A DNA stretch of 64,000 nt, from NCBI RefSeq assembly GCF_035621355.1, contig NZ_CP141769.1:2542001-2606000 (forward strand), given 5' to 3'. Source of the stretch: Thiobacillus sp. SCUT-2. GTDB lineage: Bacteria; Pseudomonadota; Gammaproteobacteria; Burkholderiales; Thiobacillaceae. A program made the translations under genes and the position numbers. Below the pieces are notes generated by a model. The model was not told where the DNA came from, searched no databases, and worked only from the letters and a program-made list of their open reading frames with translations. Positions 18,953 to 28,034 of this stretch are shown here, piece after piece. How positions within the stretch are numbered: the first letter of the stretch is position 1; each line of letters begins with the position of its first letter.

Positions 18953-19417
18953 TCACACCCCGCCGGCGAACCCGTTCTGCCGCCAGGCCTCGAACACGGT
19001 GACGCTGACCGCGTTCGACAGATTCATGCTGCGCGAGCCGGGCAGCATCGGCAGACGCAGGCGATGATCCGCGTCGAAGCCGTCGAGAATCCCCGCCGGC
19101 AGGCCGCGCGACTCCGGGCCGAACAGCAGCACGTCGCCCGCACGATAGTCGATCGTCGCGTAGCTGCGGCTGCCCTTGGTCGTCAGCGCGAACCAGCGCC
19201 GTTCCGGCAAGGCCGCCCGGACCGCCTGCCAGTCCGGATGCACGCGCACGCAGGCCATGTCGTGATAGTCGAGCCCCGCGCGCGCCACCTGCTTGTCCGA
19301 CAGGTCGAATCCCAGCGGCTCGACGAGATGCAGGCGGCAGCCGGTATTGGCCGCGAGGCGGATGAGATTGCCGGTGTTGGGCGGAATCTCGGGCTGAAAC
19401 AAAACGATGTCAAACAT
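18953..19417 (-). CDS. trmL: tRNA (cytidine/uridine-2'-O-)-methyltransferase TrmL
   Basis: A 154-residue SPOUT-family enzyme that methylates the wobble base of tRNA-Leu. The family core is clear: PEIPPNTGNLIRLAANTG at the N-terminus, LLFGPESRGLP in the middle, and the knot-forming RSMNLSNAVSVTVFEA near the C-terminus. It is divergent from gshA, with only 44 nt between starts. Confidence 0.94.
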   Translation of the reverse strand: MFDIVLFQPEIPPNTGNLIRLAANTGCRLHLVEPLGFDLSDKQVARAGLDYHDMACVRVHPDWQAVRAALPERRWFALTTKGSRSYATIDYRAGDVLLFGPESRGLPAGILDGFDADHRLRLPMLPGSRSMNLSNAVSVTVFEAWRQNGFAGGV

Positions 19418-19461
19418 CCGGCTTGGCCTAAAATGAAACCTTCTCCGAAAGTCCCTATTCT

Positions 19462-20757
19462 ATGGTTCCTTACCTCACCACCGCACTCACCGGCCCGCTG
19501 CTGGAACTGGAGAAGCGACTGCTCGACGCGCAACCGACGATCGAGCACTGGTTCCGCCAGCAATGGAAGGAACAGGCCGCCCCGTTCTACACCTCGGTCG
19601 ACATCCGCAACGCCGGCTTCAAGCTGGCGCCGGTCGACACCAACCTGTTTCCCGGCGGCTTCAACAATCTCAATCCCGCGTTCATGTCCTTGTCGATCCA
19701 CGCAGCGATGGGCGCGGTCGAGAAGATCTGCCCCGACGCGCAGCGCCTGCTGCTGATCCCCGAGAACCACACGCGCAACACCTTCTACCTGCAGAACGTC
19801 GCGGTGCTGGCGCACATCCTGCGCCAGACCGGCCTCATCGTGCGGATCGGCACGTTGATTCCCGAGATCACCCAGCCGACCACGCTCGAATTGCCGGCCG
19901 GCGGCCGCCTCACGCTGGAGCCGTTGATCCGCAAGGGAGACCGCATCGGGCTGGAAGGCTTCGACCCCTGCGCGGTGCTGCTCAACAACGACCTCTCGGC
20001 CGGCGTGCCGGAGATCCTCAAGGGCATCGAGCAGACCATCATGCCGCCGCTGCACGCAGGCTGGGCGACGCGCCGCAAGTCGCGCCATTTCGCGGCGTAC
20101 CAGAACGTCGCCATCGAGTTTGCACGCCTGGTCGGCATCGACCCCTGGCTGATCGACCCCTACTTCAACCACTGCGGCAAGATCGACTTCCAGGCGCGCC
20201 AGGGCGAGGACTGCCTGGCCGAGAAGGTCGACGAGATGCTGAAGAAGATCCGCGTGAAATACGACGAGTACGGCATCGACCAGCCGCCCTTCGTCATCGT
20301 CAAGGCCGACGCCGGCACCTACGGCATGGGCATCATGACCGTGAAGTCGCCCGACGACGTACGCGAGCTCAACCGCAAGCAGCGCAACAAGATGGCGGTG
20401 GTGAAGGAGGGCCTCGAAGTGAGCGAGGTGCTGATCCAGGAAGGCGTCTACACTTTCGAGAGCATCAACGATGCGGTCGCCGAGCCGGTCGTCTACATGC
20501 TCGATCACTTCGTCGTCGGCGGCTTCTACCGCGTTCACACCGGGCGCGGGGCCGACGAGAATCTCAACAGCCCCGGCATGCACTTCGTGCCGCTGGCGTT
20601 CGACGAGACCTGCCTCACGCCCGATCGCAGCGCCAATCCCGACGCCACCCCGAACCGCTTCTACGCCTACGGCGTGATCGCGCGCCTGGCGATGCTCGCC
20701 GCCAGCATCGAACTCGACGAGTCGCTCAACGAAGCCGAAGCGGCAGCCGCCGCATGA
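19462..20757 (+). CDS. gshA: Glutamate-cysteine ligase, proteobacterial GshA type
   Basis: A 431-residue enzyme for the first step of glutathione synthesis. It belongs to the group of GshA found in beta- and some gammaproteobacteria, which differs from E. coli GshA. Typical segments are YTSVDIRNAGFKLAPVDTN, FPGGFNNLNP and VIVKADAGTYGMGIM (ATP-binding). The 3' end overlaps gshB by 4 nt, so the two steps of the pathway are translationally coupled. The product supports the GrxC encoded nearby and would be the acceptor of sulfane sulfur in rhodanese reactions. Confidence 0.93.
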   Translation: MVPYLTTALTGPLLELEKRLLDAQPTIEHWFRQQWKEQAAPFYTSVDIRNAGFKLAPVDTNLFPGGFNNLNPAFMSLSIHAAMGAVEKICPDAQRLLLIPENHTRNTFYLQNVAVLAHILRQTGLIVRIGTLIPEITQPTTLELPAGGRLTLEPLIRKGDRIGLEGFDPCAVLLNNDLSAGVPEILKGIEQTIMPPLHAGWATRRKSRHFAAYQNVAIEFARLVGIDPWLIDPYFNHCGKIDFQARQGEDCLAEKVDEMLKKIRVKYDEYGIDQPPFVIVKADAGTYGMGIMTVKSPDDVRELNRKQRNKMAVVKEGLEVSEVLIQEGVYTFESINDAVAEPVVYMLDHFVVGGFYRVHTGRGADENLNSPGMHFVPLAFDETCLTPDRSANPDATPNRFYAYGVIARLAMLAASIELDESLNEAEAAAAA

Positions 20758-21686
20758 AGCTGCTGTTCGTGGTCGACCCGCTGGCGGGACTCAAGCCCTA
20801 CAAGGACAGTTCGGTGGCGATGATGCGCGCCGCGGCCGCGCGCGGCGACGCCGTGTTCGCCACCGAGGCGCGCCAGATGGGCGTGTGCGACGGCGTCGCG
20901 CGCGCAGCGTGCAGCGCGCTCGAGGTGCGCAGCCACGACGACTGGTTTCGCGTGACCGCGAACGAGACCTTGCCGCTCCGTGACTTCGATGCCGTGCTGA
21001 TGCGCACCGACCCGCCCGTCGACACCGACTACCTGCTCGCCACCCACCTGCTCGGCGTCGCCGAAGCCAAGGGCGCACGGGTGCTGAACCGGCCGGCGGC
21101 GCTGCGCGACTACAACGAAAAGCTCGCGATCCTCAATTTCCCGCAGTTCGTCGCACCGACCCTCGTCGCGGCCGATGCCGACGACATCGCGCGCTTCCTC
21201 GGCGAGCACGGCGACATCATCGTCAAGCCTCTCACGGAAATGGGCGGCGCCGGCGTTTTTCGGCTGACGCAGGCCGACCCCAACCGCAACGCCATCCTCG
21301 AAACACTGACACGGCGCGGCACACGCGCCATCATGGCGCAACGCTACCTGCCCGCGATCGCCGAGGGCGACAAGCGCATCCTGCTGATCGACGGCGACGT
21401 GGTGCCGTGGGCGCTGGCGCGCATCCCGCTGGCCGGGGAGACGCGCGGCAACCTCGCGGCTGGCGGCACCGCGCGGGCGCAAGCCCTGTCCGCGCGCGAC
21501 CGCGAGATCGCCGAGGCGGTCGCGCCGTGGGCGCGCGAACGCGGCATCTTCCTCGCCGGCCTCGACGTCATCGGTGACTGCCTCACCGAGATCAACGTCA
21601 CCAGTCCGACGGGATTCCAGGAAATCCACGCCCAGACCGGACACGACGTCGCCGCGCAGTTCATCGCGGCGCTGGCGCGCGCATGA
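20754..21686 (+). CDS. gshB: Glutathione synthetase
   Basis: A 310-residue ATP-grasp enzyme joining gamma-glutamylcysteine and glycine. Motifs include the N-terminal FVVDPLAGLKPYKDSSVAMM, MRTDPPVDTDY, VKPLTEMGGAGVFR (ATP-binding loop) and EINVTSPTGFQEI. The start overlaps the gshA stop and the stop overlaps apbE, both by ATGA. The start is fixed by this coupling and by the conserved N-terminus. Confidence 0.97.
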   Translation: MKLLFVVDPLAGLKPYKDSSVAMMRAAAARGDAVFATEARQMGVCDGVARAACSALEVRSHDDWFRVTANETLPLRDFDAVLMRTDPPVDTDYLLATHLLGVAEAKGARVLNRPAALRDYNEKLAILNFPQFVAPTLVAADADDIARFLGEHGDIIVKPLTEMGGAGVFRLTQADPNRNAILETLTRRGTRAIMAQRYLPAIAEGDKRILLIDGDVVPWALARIPLAGETRGNLAAGGTARAQALSARDREIAEAVAPWARERGIFLAGLDVIGDCLTEINVTSPTGFQEIHAQTGHDVAAQFIAALARA

Positions 21687-22681
21687 GGACGGCGCGGAAC
21701 GCCATCGGCTTGCTGCTGCTGTGGCTGCTTGCGGCCTGCAGCGCGCCGCCGCTGGTCCAGCAGCAGTCCTACGTGTTCGGCACCCTCGTCGAAGTCAGCG
21801 TCTACGGCGCGCCCGAAGTACAGGCGCAGAAGGCAATTGCTGCCGTGCTGCAGCACTTCGACGAACTGCACCGCCGGCTGCATGCCTGGCAGCCCAGCGA
21901 ACTCTCGCGGCTGAACGCCTCCTTCGCGAAGGGCGAGCATGCAGCGGTCGCGCCCGACCTCGCGGCGATGCTGCTCGACGCACAGGCGCTGGCCGCCCGC
22001 TCCGACGACCTCTTCAACCCCGCCATCGGCGGACTCATCGCGCTGTGGGGCTTCCATTCCGACGCGCCGCGGGGAACCGTGCCGGACGATGCGGCGATCG
22101 CGCGCTGGGTGCGCGCCGATCCGCGCCTGCGCGACATCCACGTCGCGAACGGCATGGCATGGAGCGACAACCCGGCCGTGCAGCTCGACCTCGGCGGCTA
22201 CGCCAAGGGCCGCGCGCTCGACGACGCGGCCGCGATCCTCAAGGCGCACGGCATCGCCAACGCGCTGGTCAACATCGGCGGCAACGTGATCGCGCTCGGC
22301 CGCCACGGCGACCGCCCGTGGCGGGTGGGCATCCAGCACCCGCGCCGGGCCGGCACGCTGGCGACGCTGGACCTGCGCGACGGCGAGGCGATCGGCACCT
22401 CGGGCGACTACCAGCGCTTCTTCGAGGCGGGCGGTCGCCGCTACTGCCACCTGATCGACCCGCGCACCGGGCGGCCGGCCGCGGACATGCAGTCGGTCAC
22501 GATCCTGGTGTCGGGCCCGCACGCCGGTACGCGCTCGGATGCCTTGTCCAAGCCGCTCTTCATCGATGGCCCCGCGCATCTCGCGGAGCACGCGTCCCGC
22601 CTCGGCGTCGCCGATTATCTTGCGGTCGACGCCGCCGGCAAGATGCACGTCTCCGCCGCCATGAAGGCGCGGCTGCGTTGA
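21683..22681 (+). CDS. apbE: FAD:protein FMN transferase ApbE (lipoprotein)
   Basis: A 332-residue periplasmic enzyme that attaches FMN to Thr residues of flavoproteins such as NqrB/C or RnfG. The N-terminal lipoprotein signal ends in LLAACS. Family motifs are QSYVFGTLVEVSVYG, QLDLGGYAKGRALDDA and the conserved GTSGDYQRFFE / CHLIDPRTGRPA region. Coupling to gshB by a 4-nt overlap is unusual in function but follows local operon compactness. No flavinylation target is seen in the window. Confidence 0.93.
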   Translation: MRTARNAIGLLLLWLLAACSAPPLVQQQSYVFGTLVEVSVYGAPEVQAQKAIAAVLQHFDELHRRLHAWQPSELSRLNASFAKGEHAAVAPDLAAMLLDAQALAARSDDLFNPAIGGLIALWGFHSDAPRGTVPDDAAIARWVRADPRLRDIHVANGMAWSDNPAVQLDLGGYAKGRALDDAAAILKAHGIANALVNIGGNVIALGRHGDRPWRVGIQHPRRAGTLATLDLRDGEAIGTSGDYQRFFEAGGRRYCHLIDPRTGRPAADMQSVTILVSGPHAGTRSDALSKPLFIDGPAHLAEHASRLGVADYLAVDAAGKMHVSAAMKARLR

Positions 22682-22702
22682 TCGTTTTGGGCATCACGTT
22701 GC

Positions 22703-22740
22703 CCCCCTCCCTCGCTCGCGGGGGAGGATTGGGGAGGGGG
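22703..22740. repeat. C/G-rich intergenic hairpin element after apbE
   Basis: A run CCCCCTCCC is followed by a short spacer and GGGGGAGG, then by GGGGAGGGGG. Several overlapping foldbacks are possible. There is no T run in the forward direction. It may stop apbE transcription or be a dispersed intergenic repeat. The rest of the 111-nt gap has a -10-like TAGAAT at 22761-22766 before the PTS genes. Confidence 0.35.
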
Positions 22741-22792
22741 AAAGCGCAGGTCTTGCGCGCTAGAATGCTGTTTTTGGCATGACGCATTCCCC

Positions 22793-23209
22793 ATGATTGG
22801 CATTCTCATCGTCGCCCATGGTTCGCTCGCCGACAGCCTGGTCGAGTGCGCCACCCACGTGCTGGGGCAGCGGCCGCGCGGGCTGGCCACGCTCGACTTC
22901 ATCGGCCATGCCGACCCCGACGAGCGCCAGAAGGCCCTGCAGTCGCGCCTGGCCGAACTGGACGAAGGCGACGGCATCCTGGTCCTGACCGACGTCTATG
23001 GCGCCACGCCCAGCAACACGCTGTGCCGCCTGCTGGAGCCCGCGCACATCGAAGGCGTGTCCGGCGTCAACCTGCCGATGCTGCTGAAGGCATTGAACTA
23101 TCGTGACACGCTCAAGCTTGCGCAGCTCGTCGAGCGCATCGTCGAAGGCGGGCGCAACAGCATCAACCATATCTCCGAGACCATGTGCCATGCAGCAACG
23201 GGACGTTGA
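22793..23209 (+). CDS. PTS fructose/mannose-type EIIA component
   Basis: A 138-residue EIIA of the mannose class. The phosphorylated His is His9 in ILIVAHG, and the TDVYGATPSNT segment is also characteristic. No EIIB, EIIC or EIID is encoded next to it, only HPr and EI, so this is a regulatory PTS without a sugar transporter, as in many betaproteobacteria. It overlaps ptsH by 20 nt. HPr kinase and RapZ-type partners are not in the window. Confidence 0.92.
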   Translation: MIGILIVAHGSLADSLVECATHVLGQRPRGLATLDFIGHADPDERQKALQSRLAELDEGDGILVLTDVYGATPSNTLCRLLEPAHIEGVSGVNLPMLLKALNYRDTLKLAQLVERIVEGGRNSINHISETMCHAATGR

Positions 23210-23459
23210 AGTCGTCAACAAGCTGGGCCTCCACGCGCGCCCCTCGGCCCGTCTGACGCAGCTGGCGTCCAGTTTCAAGAGCGCCGTGTTCATGTCGCGC
23301 AACGGCCGGCGCGTCAACGCCAAGAGCATCATGGGCGTGATGATGCTGGCCGCCGCCAAGGGCAGCACCATCACGCTCGAGACCGACGGCGACGACGAAG
23401 TCGAGGCCATCGACGCGCTGGCCGCGCTCATTTCGAGCGGATTCGGGGAGGAACGGTGA
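23190..23459 (+). CDS. ptsH: Phosphocarrier protein HPr
   Basis: An 89-residue HPr with phosphorylatable His in NKLGLHARPSARL (about residue 15) and the regulatory Ser in NAKSIMGVMMLAA (about 46). Presence of the Ser site implies control by HPr kinase. The ATG lies inside the end of the EIIA gene. The ptsI GTG start overlaps its stop (GTGA). This overlapping trio is one operon. Confidence 0.95.
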   Translation: MQQRDVEVVNKLGLHARPSARLTQLASSFKSAVFMSRNGRRVNAKSIMGVMMLAAAKGSTITLETDGDDEVEAIDALAALISSGFGEER

Positions 23460-25183
23460 GCTTCTCGCTGCACGGCATCGGCGTCTCCGGCGGCATCGCC
23501 ATCGGCTACGCGCACCTCACCTCCAATGCGCGCATCGAAGTGCCGCAATACATGCTCGAAAGCCGCTACATCCAGGACGAGCTGGCGCGCTTCGACGAAG
23601 CCATCCTCGCCACGCGCGCCGAGCTGGAGGTCCTGCGCAGCCACATCCCGCCCAATGCGCCCGCCGAGCTGTCGGCCTTCCTCGACATGCACCTCATGTT
23701 CCTCGGCGACTCGATGATCGCCGAGGCGCCCAAGCGGCTGATCCAGGAAACCCAGTGCAACGCCGAATGGGCGCTCGCCCAGCAGATGGAAGCCCTGGTG
23801 GCGCGCTTCGACGAGATCGACGACGCCTACCTCAGGAGCCGCCAGGAAGACGTCGTGCAGGTGGTGCAGCGCGTCCTCAAGGCGCTGATGGGCCATCCCA
23901 GCCACCTGCCGCTCGACGTCAATTTCGACGTCGAGCGCATCCTCGTCGCGCACGAGCTGTCGCCGGCCGACATGGTGATCTTCAAGAACGTGCACTTCGC
24001 CGCGTTCGTGACCGACCTCGGCGGCACCACCTCGCACACCGCGATCCTGGCGCGCAGCATGGGCATGCCGTCGGTGATGGCGCTGCACAACGCGCGCGGG
24101 CTGATCCGCGACCATGACCTGCTGATCGTCGACGGTCGCGACGGCGTGGTGATCGTCAACCCCGACGAGTCGGTGCTCGCCGAATACCGCCTGCGGCAGA
24201 ACCAGTGGCGCATCGACACCGACAAGCTGAAGCGCCTGAAGACCAGCAAATCGGCCACCCTCGACGGCACGCCGGTCGAGCTGATGGCGAACATCGAACT
24301 GCTGTCGGACATCGACGCGGTGAAGGCCGCCGGCGCGCACGGCATCGGCCTGTTCCGCAGCGAATTCCTGTTCCTCAACCGCTCGGACCTGCCGACCGAG
24401 GACGAGCAGTACGCGGCCTACAAGGCGGTGGCGGAGGCGCTCGACGGCAAGCCGGTCACGATCCGCACGCTCGACCTCGGCGCCGACAAGCAGGCGCCCT
24501 GGGGCCACACGGTCGCCGACAACCCGGCACTGGGGCTGCGCGCGATCCGCCTGTGCCTCGCCGAGCCCGGCCTGTTCCACACCCAGCTGCGCGCCATCCT
24601 GCGGGCGTCGGCGCACGGCCGGGTACGCATCCTCATCCCGATGCTGGCGAGCTTCGTGGAGCTGCGGCAGACCCTGCAGCGCATCGACGAAGCCAAGGCG
24701 TCGCTGCGCAAGGACGGCCTCGCCTTCGACGAGGCCATCCCGATCGGCGGGATGATCGAGGTTCCGGCGGCTGCGCTGTCGGCGGCCTTCTTCGCCGATC
24801 AGCTCGACTTCCTGTCGATCGGCACCAACGACCTGATCCAGTACACGCTGGCGATCGACCGCGCCGACGACAGCGTCGCGCACCTCTACGACCCGCTGCA
24901 CCCGGCGGTGCTGAGCCTGATCCAGCAGACGATCCGCGCCGGCGCCAAGGCCGGCAAGCCGGTCGCGGTGTGCGGGGAGATGGCGGGCGACCCGCTGCTG
25001 ACGCGCCTGTTGCTGGGCCTCGGGCTGCGCACCTTCTCGATGCAGCCGGCCAGCCTGCTGCAGGTCAAGCAGCAGGTGCTGAAGTCCCACCTGGAAGAAC
25101 TGGCGCCGCCGACGCAGCGGCTGCTGAAGAACACCGACCCGGACAAGACGACCGCGCTGCTGAATCGACTGAACGGCAGCTGA
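23456..25183 (+). CDS. ptsI: PTS phosphoenolpyruvate-protein phosphotransferase (Enzyme I)
   Basis: A 575-residue enzyme that transfers phosphate from phosphoenolpyruvate to HPr. The active-site His is in GGTTSHTAILARSMGMPSV (about residue 191). The PEP-binding barrel contains GIGLFRSEFLFLNR, FRTLDLGADK-like sequence and the IGTNDLIQYTLAIDR motif, and ends with VCGEMAGDP. The start is GTG overlapping the ptsH stop. Full length. Confidence 0.97.
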   Translation: MSFSLHGIGVSGGIAIGYAHLTSNARIEVPQYMLESRYIQDELARFDEAILATRAELEVLRSHIPPNAPAELSAFLDMHLMFLGDSMIAEAPKRLIQETQCNAEWALAQQMEALVARFDEIDDAYLRSRQEDVVQVVQRVLKALMGHPSHLPLDVNFDVERILVAHELSPADMVIFKNVHFAAFVTDLGGTTSHTAILARSMGMPSVMALHNARGLIRDHDLLIVDGRDGVVIVNPDESVLAEYRLRQNQWRIDTDKLKRLKTSKSATLDGTPVELMANIELLSDIDAVKAAGAHGIGLFRSEFLFLNRSDLPTEDEQYAAYKAVAEALDGKPVTIRTLDLGADKQAPWGHTVADNPALGLRAIRLCLAEPGLFHTQLRAILRASAHGRVRILIPMLASFVELRQTLQRIDEAKASLRKDGLAFDEAIPIGGMIEVPAAALSAAFFADQLDFLSIGTNDLIQYTLAIDRADDSVAHLYDPLHPAVLSLIQQTIRAGAKAGKPVAVCGEMAGDPLLTRLLLGLGLRTFSMQPASLLQVKQQVLKSHLEELAPPTQRLLKNTDPDKTTALLNRLNGS

Positions 25184-25208
25184 GGTCCGTGGGGCGCCGC
25201 GCGATCGC

Positions 25209-27113
25209 CTAGGCGGCGAGTTGCTCCGCGATGCGCGCGAGTTCCGCCTTGTCCTGGCGCAGCGCGTTGATTTCGTCCTTGATCTGCGCCATGCGGCTGT
25301 GCAGCATGGCCATGTTCTCGAGGATGCGCTGCAGGTTGGCCAGCCGCGTGTCGAGATACTGCTTGTGCTCGCGAATCCGGGTCATCACCGGATCGAGCGC
25401 GATGCGCAGCCAGCGCTCGGCTTCCATGCGCGCGAGGTTGAAGGCCTTGCGCGCCTCCTCGGCCAGCCCGGCGTAGAAGCGGCGGATCATGAAGCGCTTC
25501 TCCAGCATCAGGTTGGCGGGGTCCCGGCAGAAGGCCTCGGTCTCGCGCGTCAGGGCCTCGAGCCGGTTGCGATAGGCGCCGAGGTCGAGGCGCGGCACCT
25601 GCATCTTCGGCAGATGGTGCTGGCGGTGGAAGCGGATGTAGGCCTGCTCCAGCGCGTCGAGCATGTTGTCGGCCAGTTTAGTCGCCTGCACGATGCGTTC
25701 GCCCATCTGCACGCTCAGCTGACGGATGCCGCTCGTCAGGCCACGCGTCGTGAGGCTCGACTCCATCGCCTCGCGCCCGGCCTTGCAGATTTCGCCCAGC
25801 GTTTCCTCCGAGAGGAAGGACAGCAGGTGGGCGCCCTGCGCCTGCACCGCCTTGCGCGTCGACCGGAACTGGCTGGCCGTCGCGTCGTAGCTGTCCTTTT
25901 CCTTCTGCAGGCTCGCCCGCGTCTGCTCGATGATGTCGCGGTTCTTGCCCGACAGCTGGGTCAGCTGGATCAGTTCGTCGCTGCTGCGCTTGAGCCGCGC
26001 GGCGAGGTCGACGCGGCTCTCGTCGAGCATGCTGCTGACCTCACGGCTCACCGCGTGATAGAGCATGTCGCGCCGCGCGGGGATCACCTGGTGCGCCAGC
26101 AGATACTCCAGCGCCTCGATGCCGGACCGCACGCGCAGCGCCGCATCGCCCCGGATCGTCGCGGCCAGCGCCTTCTGCGCCGATACGGTGAACACGCGGC
26201 TGCGCGGCAGCTTCAGCACGCGGGCGGCCTCCTCCGCCTGGCGCTCGATGCTCGCCAGGACTTCGGCGTCGCTCTTCAGCTCGTCCCACAGCATGTCGAT
26301 CTTGTTGAGCACCGCCACGTGGTAGTTGGCGTGGCGATGGACGTGCTTCTGCCAGATCTCGAGGTCCGAGCGCGTGACGCCGGTATCGGTCGCCAGCAGA
26401 TACATCACCGCATGCGCGCTGGGGATGACCGACAGCGTCAGCTCCGGCTCGGTGCCCAGCGCGTTGAGCCCGGGCGTGTCGAGGATCGTCAGGCCGGCCT
26501 GCAGCAGCGGATGCGGATAGTTCACCATGGCATAGCGCCAGGCGGGCACCTCGACCGTGCCGTCGGCGCGCAGATGGTGGCGCTCGGTATCGTCCTCGCC
26601 ATTCCACAAGCCGAGCTCGATGGCCTCCACCGCCGGCATCAGCTTGGTCTCGGTCAGCTTCTTCAGGCTTTCCTGCAGCTGCTTCGAATCGGTCGGATCG
26701 AGCAGTACGCGGCACCACTCGATCGGCATGTGCTTCAGTCGCGCCAGGGATTCTTCGCGCCGTCGCGTCTCGATCGGCAGCAGGCTGAGGCAGGGGGCCT
26801 CATCCGCGTTGAAGAAGAGCTCGGTCGGACACATCGTGGTGCGCCCGGCATCGGAAGGCAGCAGCCGCTGCCCGTGGTCGGCGAAGAACAGCGCATTGAT
26901 GAGCTCGGTCTTGCCGCGCGAGAATTCGGCCACGAATGCCACCACCAGCTTGTCCTGGCGCAGGCTCGACGCCGTGTCCGCCAGGCGCAGGGTGCGTTCC
27001 GCATCGATGCCGTGCTGGCGGTCGAGCCAGTCCGCATAATCGGTGATCGCCGTCGCCAGCCGCATGCGCCGCGCGCTGAAGTCGGAGACTTCCTGTTCCA
27101 GATGGATGCTCAT
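25209..27113 (-). CDS. Dynamin-family GTPase-like protein
   Basis: A 634-residue protein with a GTPase domain (about residues 50-330) followed by a long helical region with coiled coils. The switch and specificity motifs are clear: TTMCPTE (G2), LDTPGLNAL (G3) and VLNKIDMLWDEL (G4). The P-loop reads AEFSRGKTELINALF: the first glycine of GxxxxGKT is Ala. Bacterial dynamins remodel membranes. No membrane segment is seen, so it would act as a peripheral membrane protein. It is the last gene of the leftward yggS-proC-yggT-yggU group and overlaps yggU by 4 nt. Confidence 0.85.
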   Translation of the reverse strand: MSIHLEQEVSDFSARRMRLATAITDYADWLDRQHGIDAERTLRLADTASSLRQDKLVVAFVAEFSRGKTELINALFFADHGQRLLPSDAGRTTMCPTELFFNADEAPCLSLLPIETRRREESLARLKHMPIEWCRVLLDPTDSKQLQESLKKLTETKLMPAVEAIELGLWNGEDDTERHHLRADGTVEVPAWRYAMVNYPHPLLQAGLTILDTPGLNALGTEPELTLSVIPSAHAVMYLLATDTGVTRSDLEIWQKHVHRHANYHVAVLNKIDMLWDELKSDAEVLASIERQAEEAARVLKLPRSRVFTVSAQKALAATIRGDAALRVRSGIEALEYLLAHQVIPARRDMLYHAVSREVSSMLDESRVDLAARLKRSSDELIQLTQLSGKNRDIIEQTRASLQKEKDSYDATASQFRSTRKAVQAQGAHLLSFLSEETLGEICKAGREAMESSLTTRGLTSGIRQLSVQMGERIVQATKLADNMLDALEQAYIRFHRQHHLPKMQVPRLDLGAYRNRLEALTRETEAFCRDPANLMLEKRFMIRRFYAGLAEEARKAFNLARMEAERWLRIALDPVMTRIREHKQYLDTRLANLQRILENMAMLHSRMAQIKDEINALRQDKAELARIAEQLAA

Positions 27114-27421
27114 GTCTTGCTGCTGTTCTCGATATCAAGCCAGGGCGTCGCCACCCCCGAAACCGCCACGGTCTTCTGCCGCGACGTCTCCCCCCGCACC
27201 AGACGCACCGCTGCCTTCGGAATCCCCAGCCGGGCCGCCAGCCAGGACACCAGATGCGCATTCGCTTTGTTATCGACCGGCGGCGCGGCAATCTTTAGCT
27301 TGAGCCGTCCACCGTGTTCGCCGGCGGCGGCGGTCACTTTCGCCCCCGGCTGCACGTGCAGGTCGAGCAGCCAGTCGTTGCCGTCGCGGCGCGCCCAGGA
27401 CGGCGGAGACGGTTCGCTCAT
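27110..27421 (-). CDS. yggU: DUF167 (YggU) family protein
   Basis: A 103-residue small protein of the UPF0235/DUF167 family. Family residues are LHVQPGAKVTAAAGEHGGRLKLKIAAPPVDNKAN and the later SRQKTVAV. Molecular function is unknown. It regularly follows yggT near proC, as it does here, and overlaps the downstream GTPase by 4 nt. Confidence 0.9.
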   Translation of the reverse strand: MSEPSPPSWARRDGNDWLLDLHVQPGAKVTAAAGEHGGRLKLKIAAPPVDNKANAHLVSWLAARLGIPKAAVRLVRGETSRQKTVAVSGVATPWLDIENSSKT

Positions 27422-27458
27422 GCCGGACCGGAAAACGGGACCAGAACGCCGGCCCGGC

Positions 27459-28034
27459 TCAGAGCGACCCGAGCAGCGCGCGCTCCAGCGCCAGCACCGG
27501 CAGCATCAGGACCAGCTGGCAGAGGATGAACAGCACCAGCGGGGTCAGGTCGACCTGGCCGACCATCGGCACGATGCGCCGCAAGGGGCGCAGGAAAGGC
27601 TCGGTCAGCTCGTAGACCACGGGGGTCAGCGGGGTATTCGAATGCACCCAGGACAGCACCGCGCGCACCAGCGTGAGCCCGATGACCATGTAGACGGCCA
27701 GGCTGATCAGGCGCACCACCGCCAGCCCCAGCATGACCGGCCAGACCTTGCCGCCCGCCAGGGCGAAGGGAAAACCGTCGAGCCAGTAGCTCGCCGTCAC
27801 GACGGCGAACTCGACCAGCCAGGCGAGCACCACGCAGGCCCAGTCGAGTCCGAAAAATCCCGGCACGACCCGGCGCAGCGGCCTGACCGCAAAGTCGGTG
27901 ACGGCGACGACGAATTGCGCGAAGGGATTGCGGAACGGCACGCGGAACAGCTGCATCAGGAAGCGCAGCAGCACCGCGACGGCAAACAGGTTGCCCAGCG
28001 TCTGGATCAGGAAGATCAGCGCACCGGCAATCAT
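27459..28034 (-). CDS. yggT: YggT family integral membrane protein
   Basis: A 191-residue membrane protein with two copies of the YGGT domain (about residues 1-85 and 95-185). Each has a hydrophobic helix followed by an FRNPFAQFVVAVTDFAVRPLRR-like or NTPLTPVVYELTEPFLRPLRR-like motif (LRRIVP). Proposed roles in osmotic or division-site functions are not proven. It overlaps proC by 4 nt. Confidence 0.92.
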   Translation of the reverse strand: MIAGALIFLIQTLGNLFAVAVLLRFLMQLFRVPFRNPFAQFVVAVTDFAVRPLRRVVPGFFGLDWACVVLAWLVEFAVVTASYWLDGFPFALAGGKVWPVMLGLAVVRLISLAVYMVIGLTLVRAVLSWVHSNTPLTPVVYELTEPFLRPLRRIVPMVGQVDLTPLVLFILCQLVLMLPVLALERALLGSL

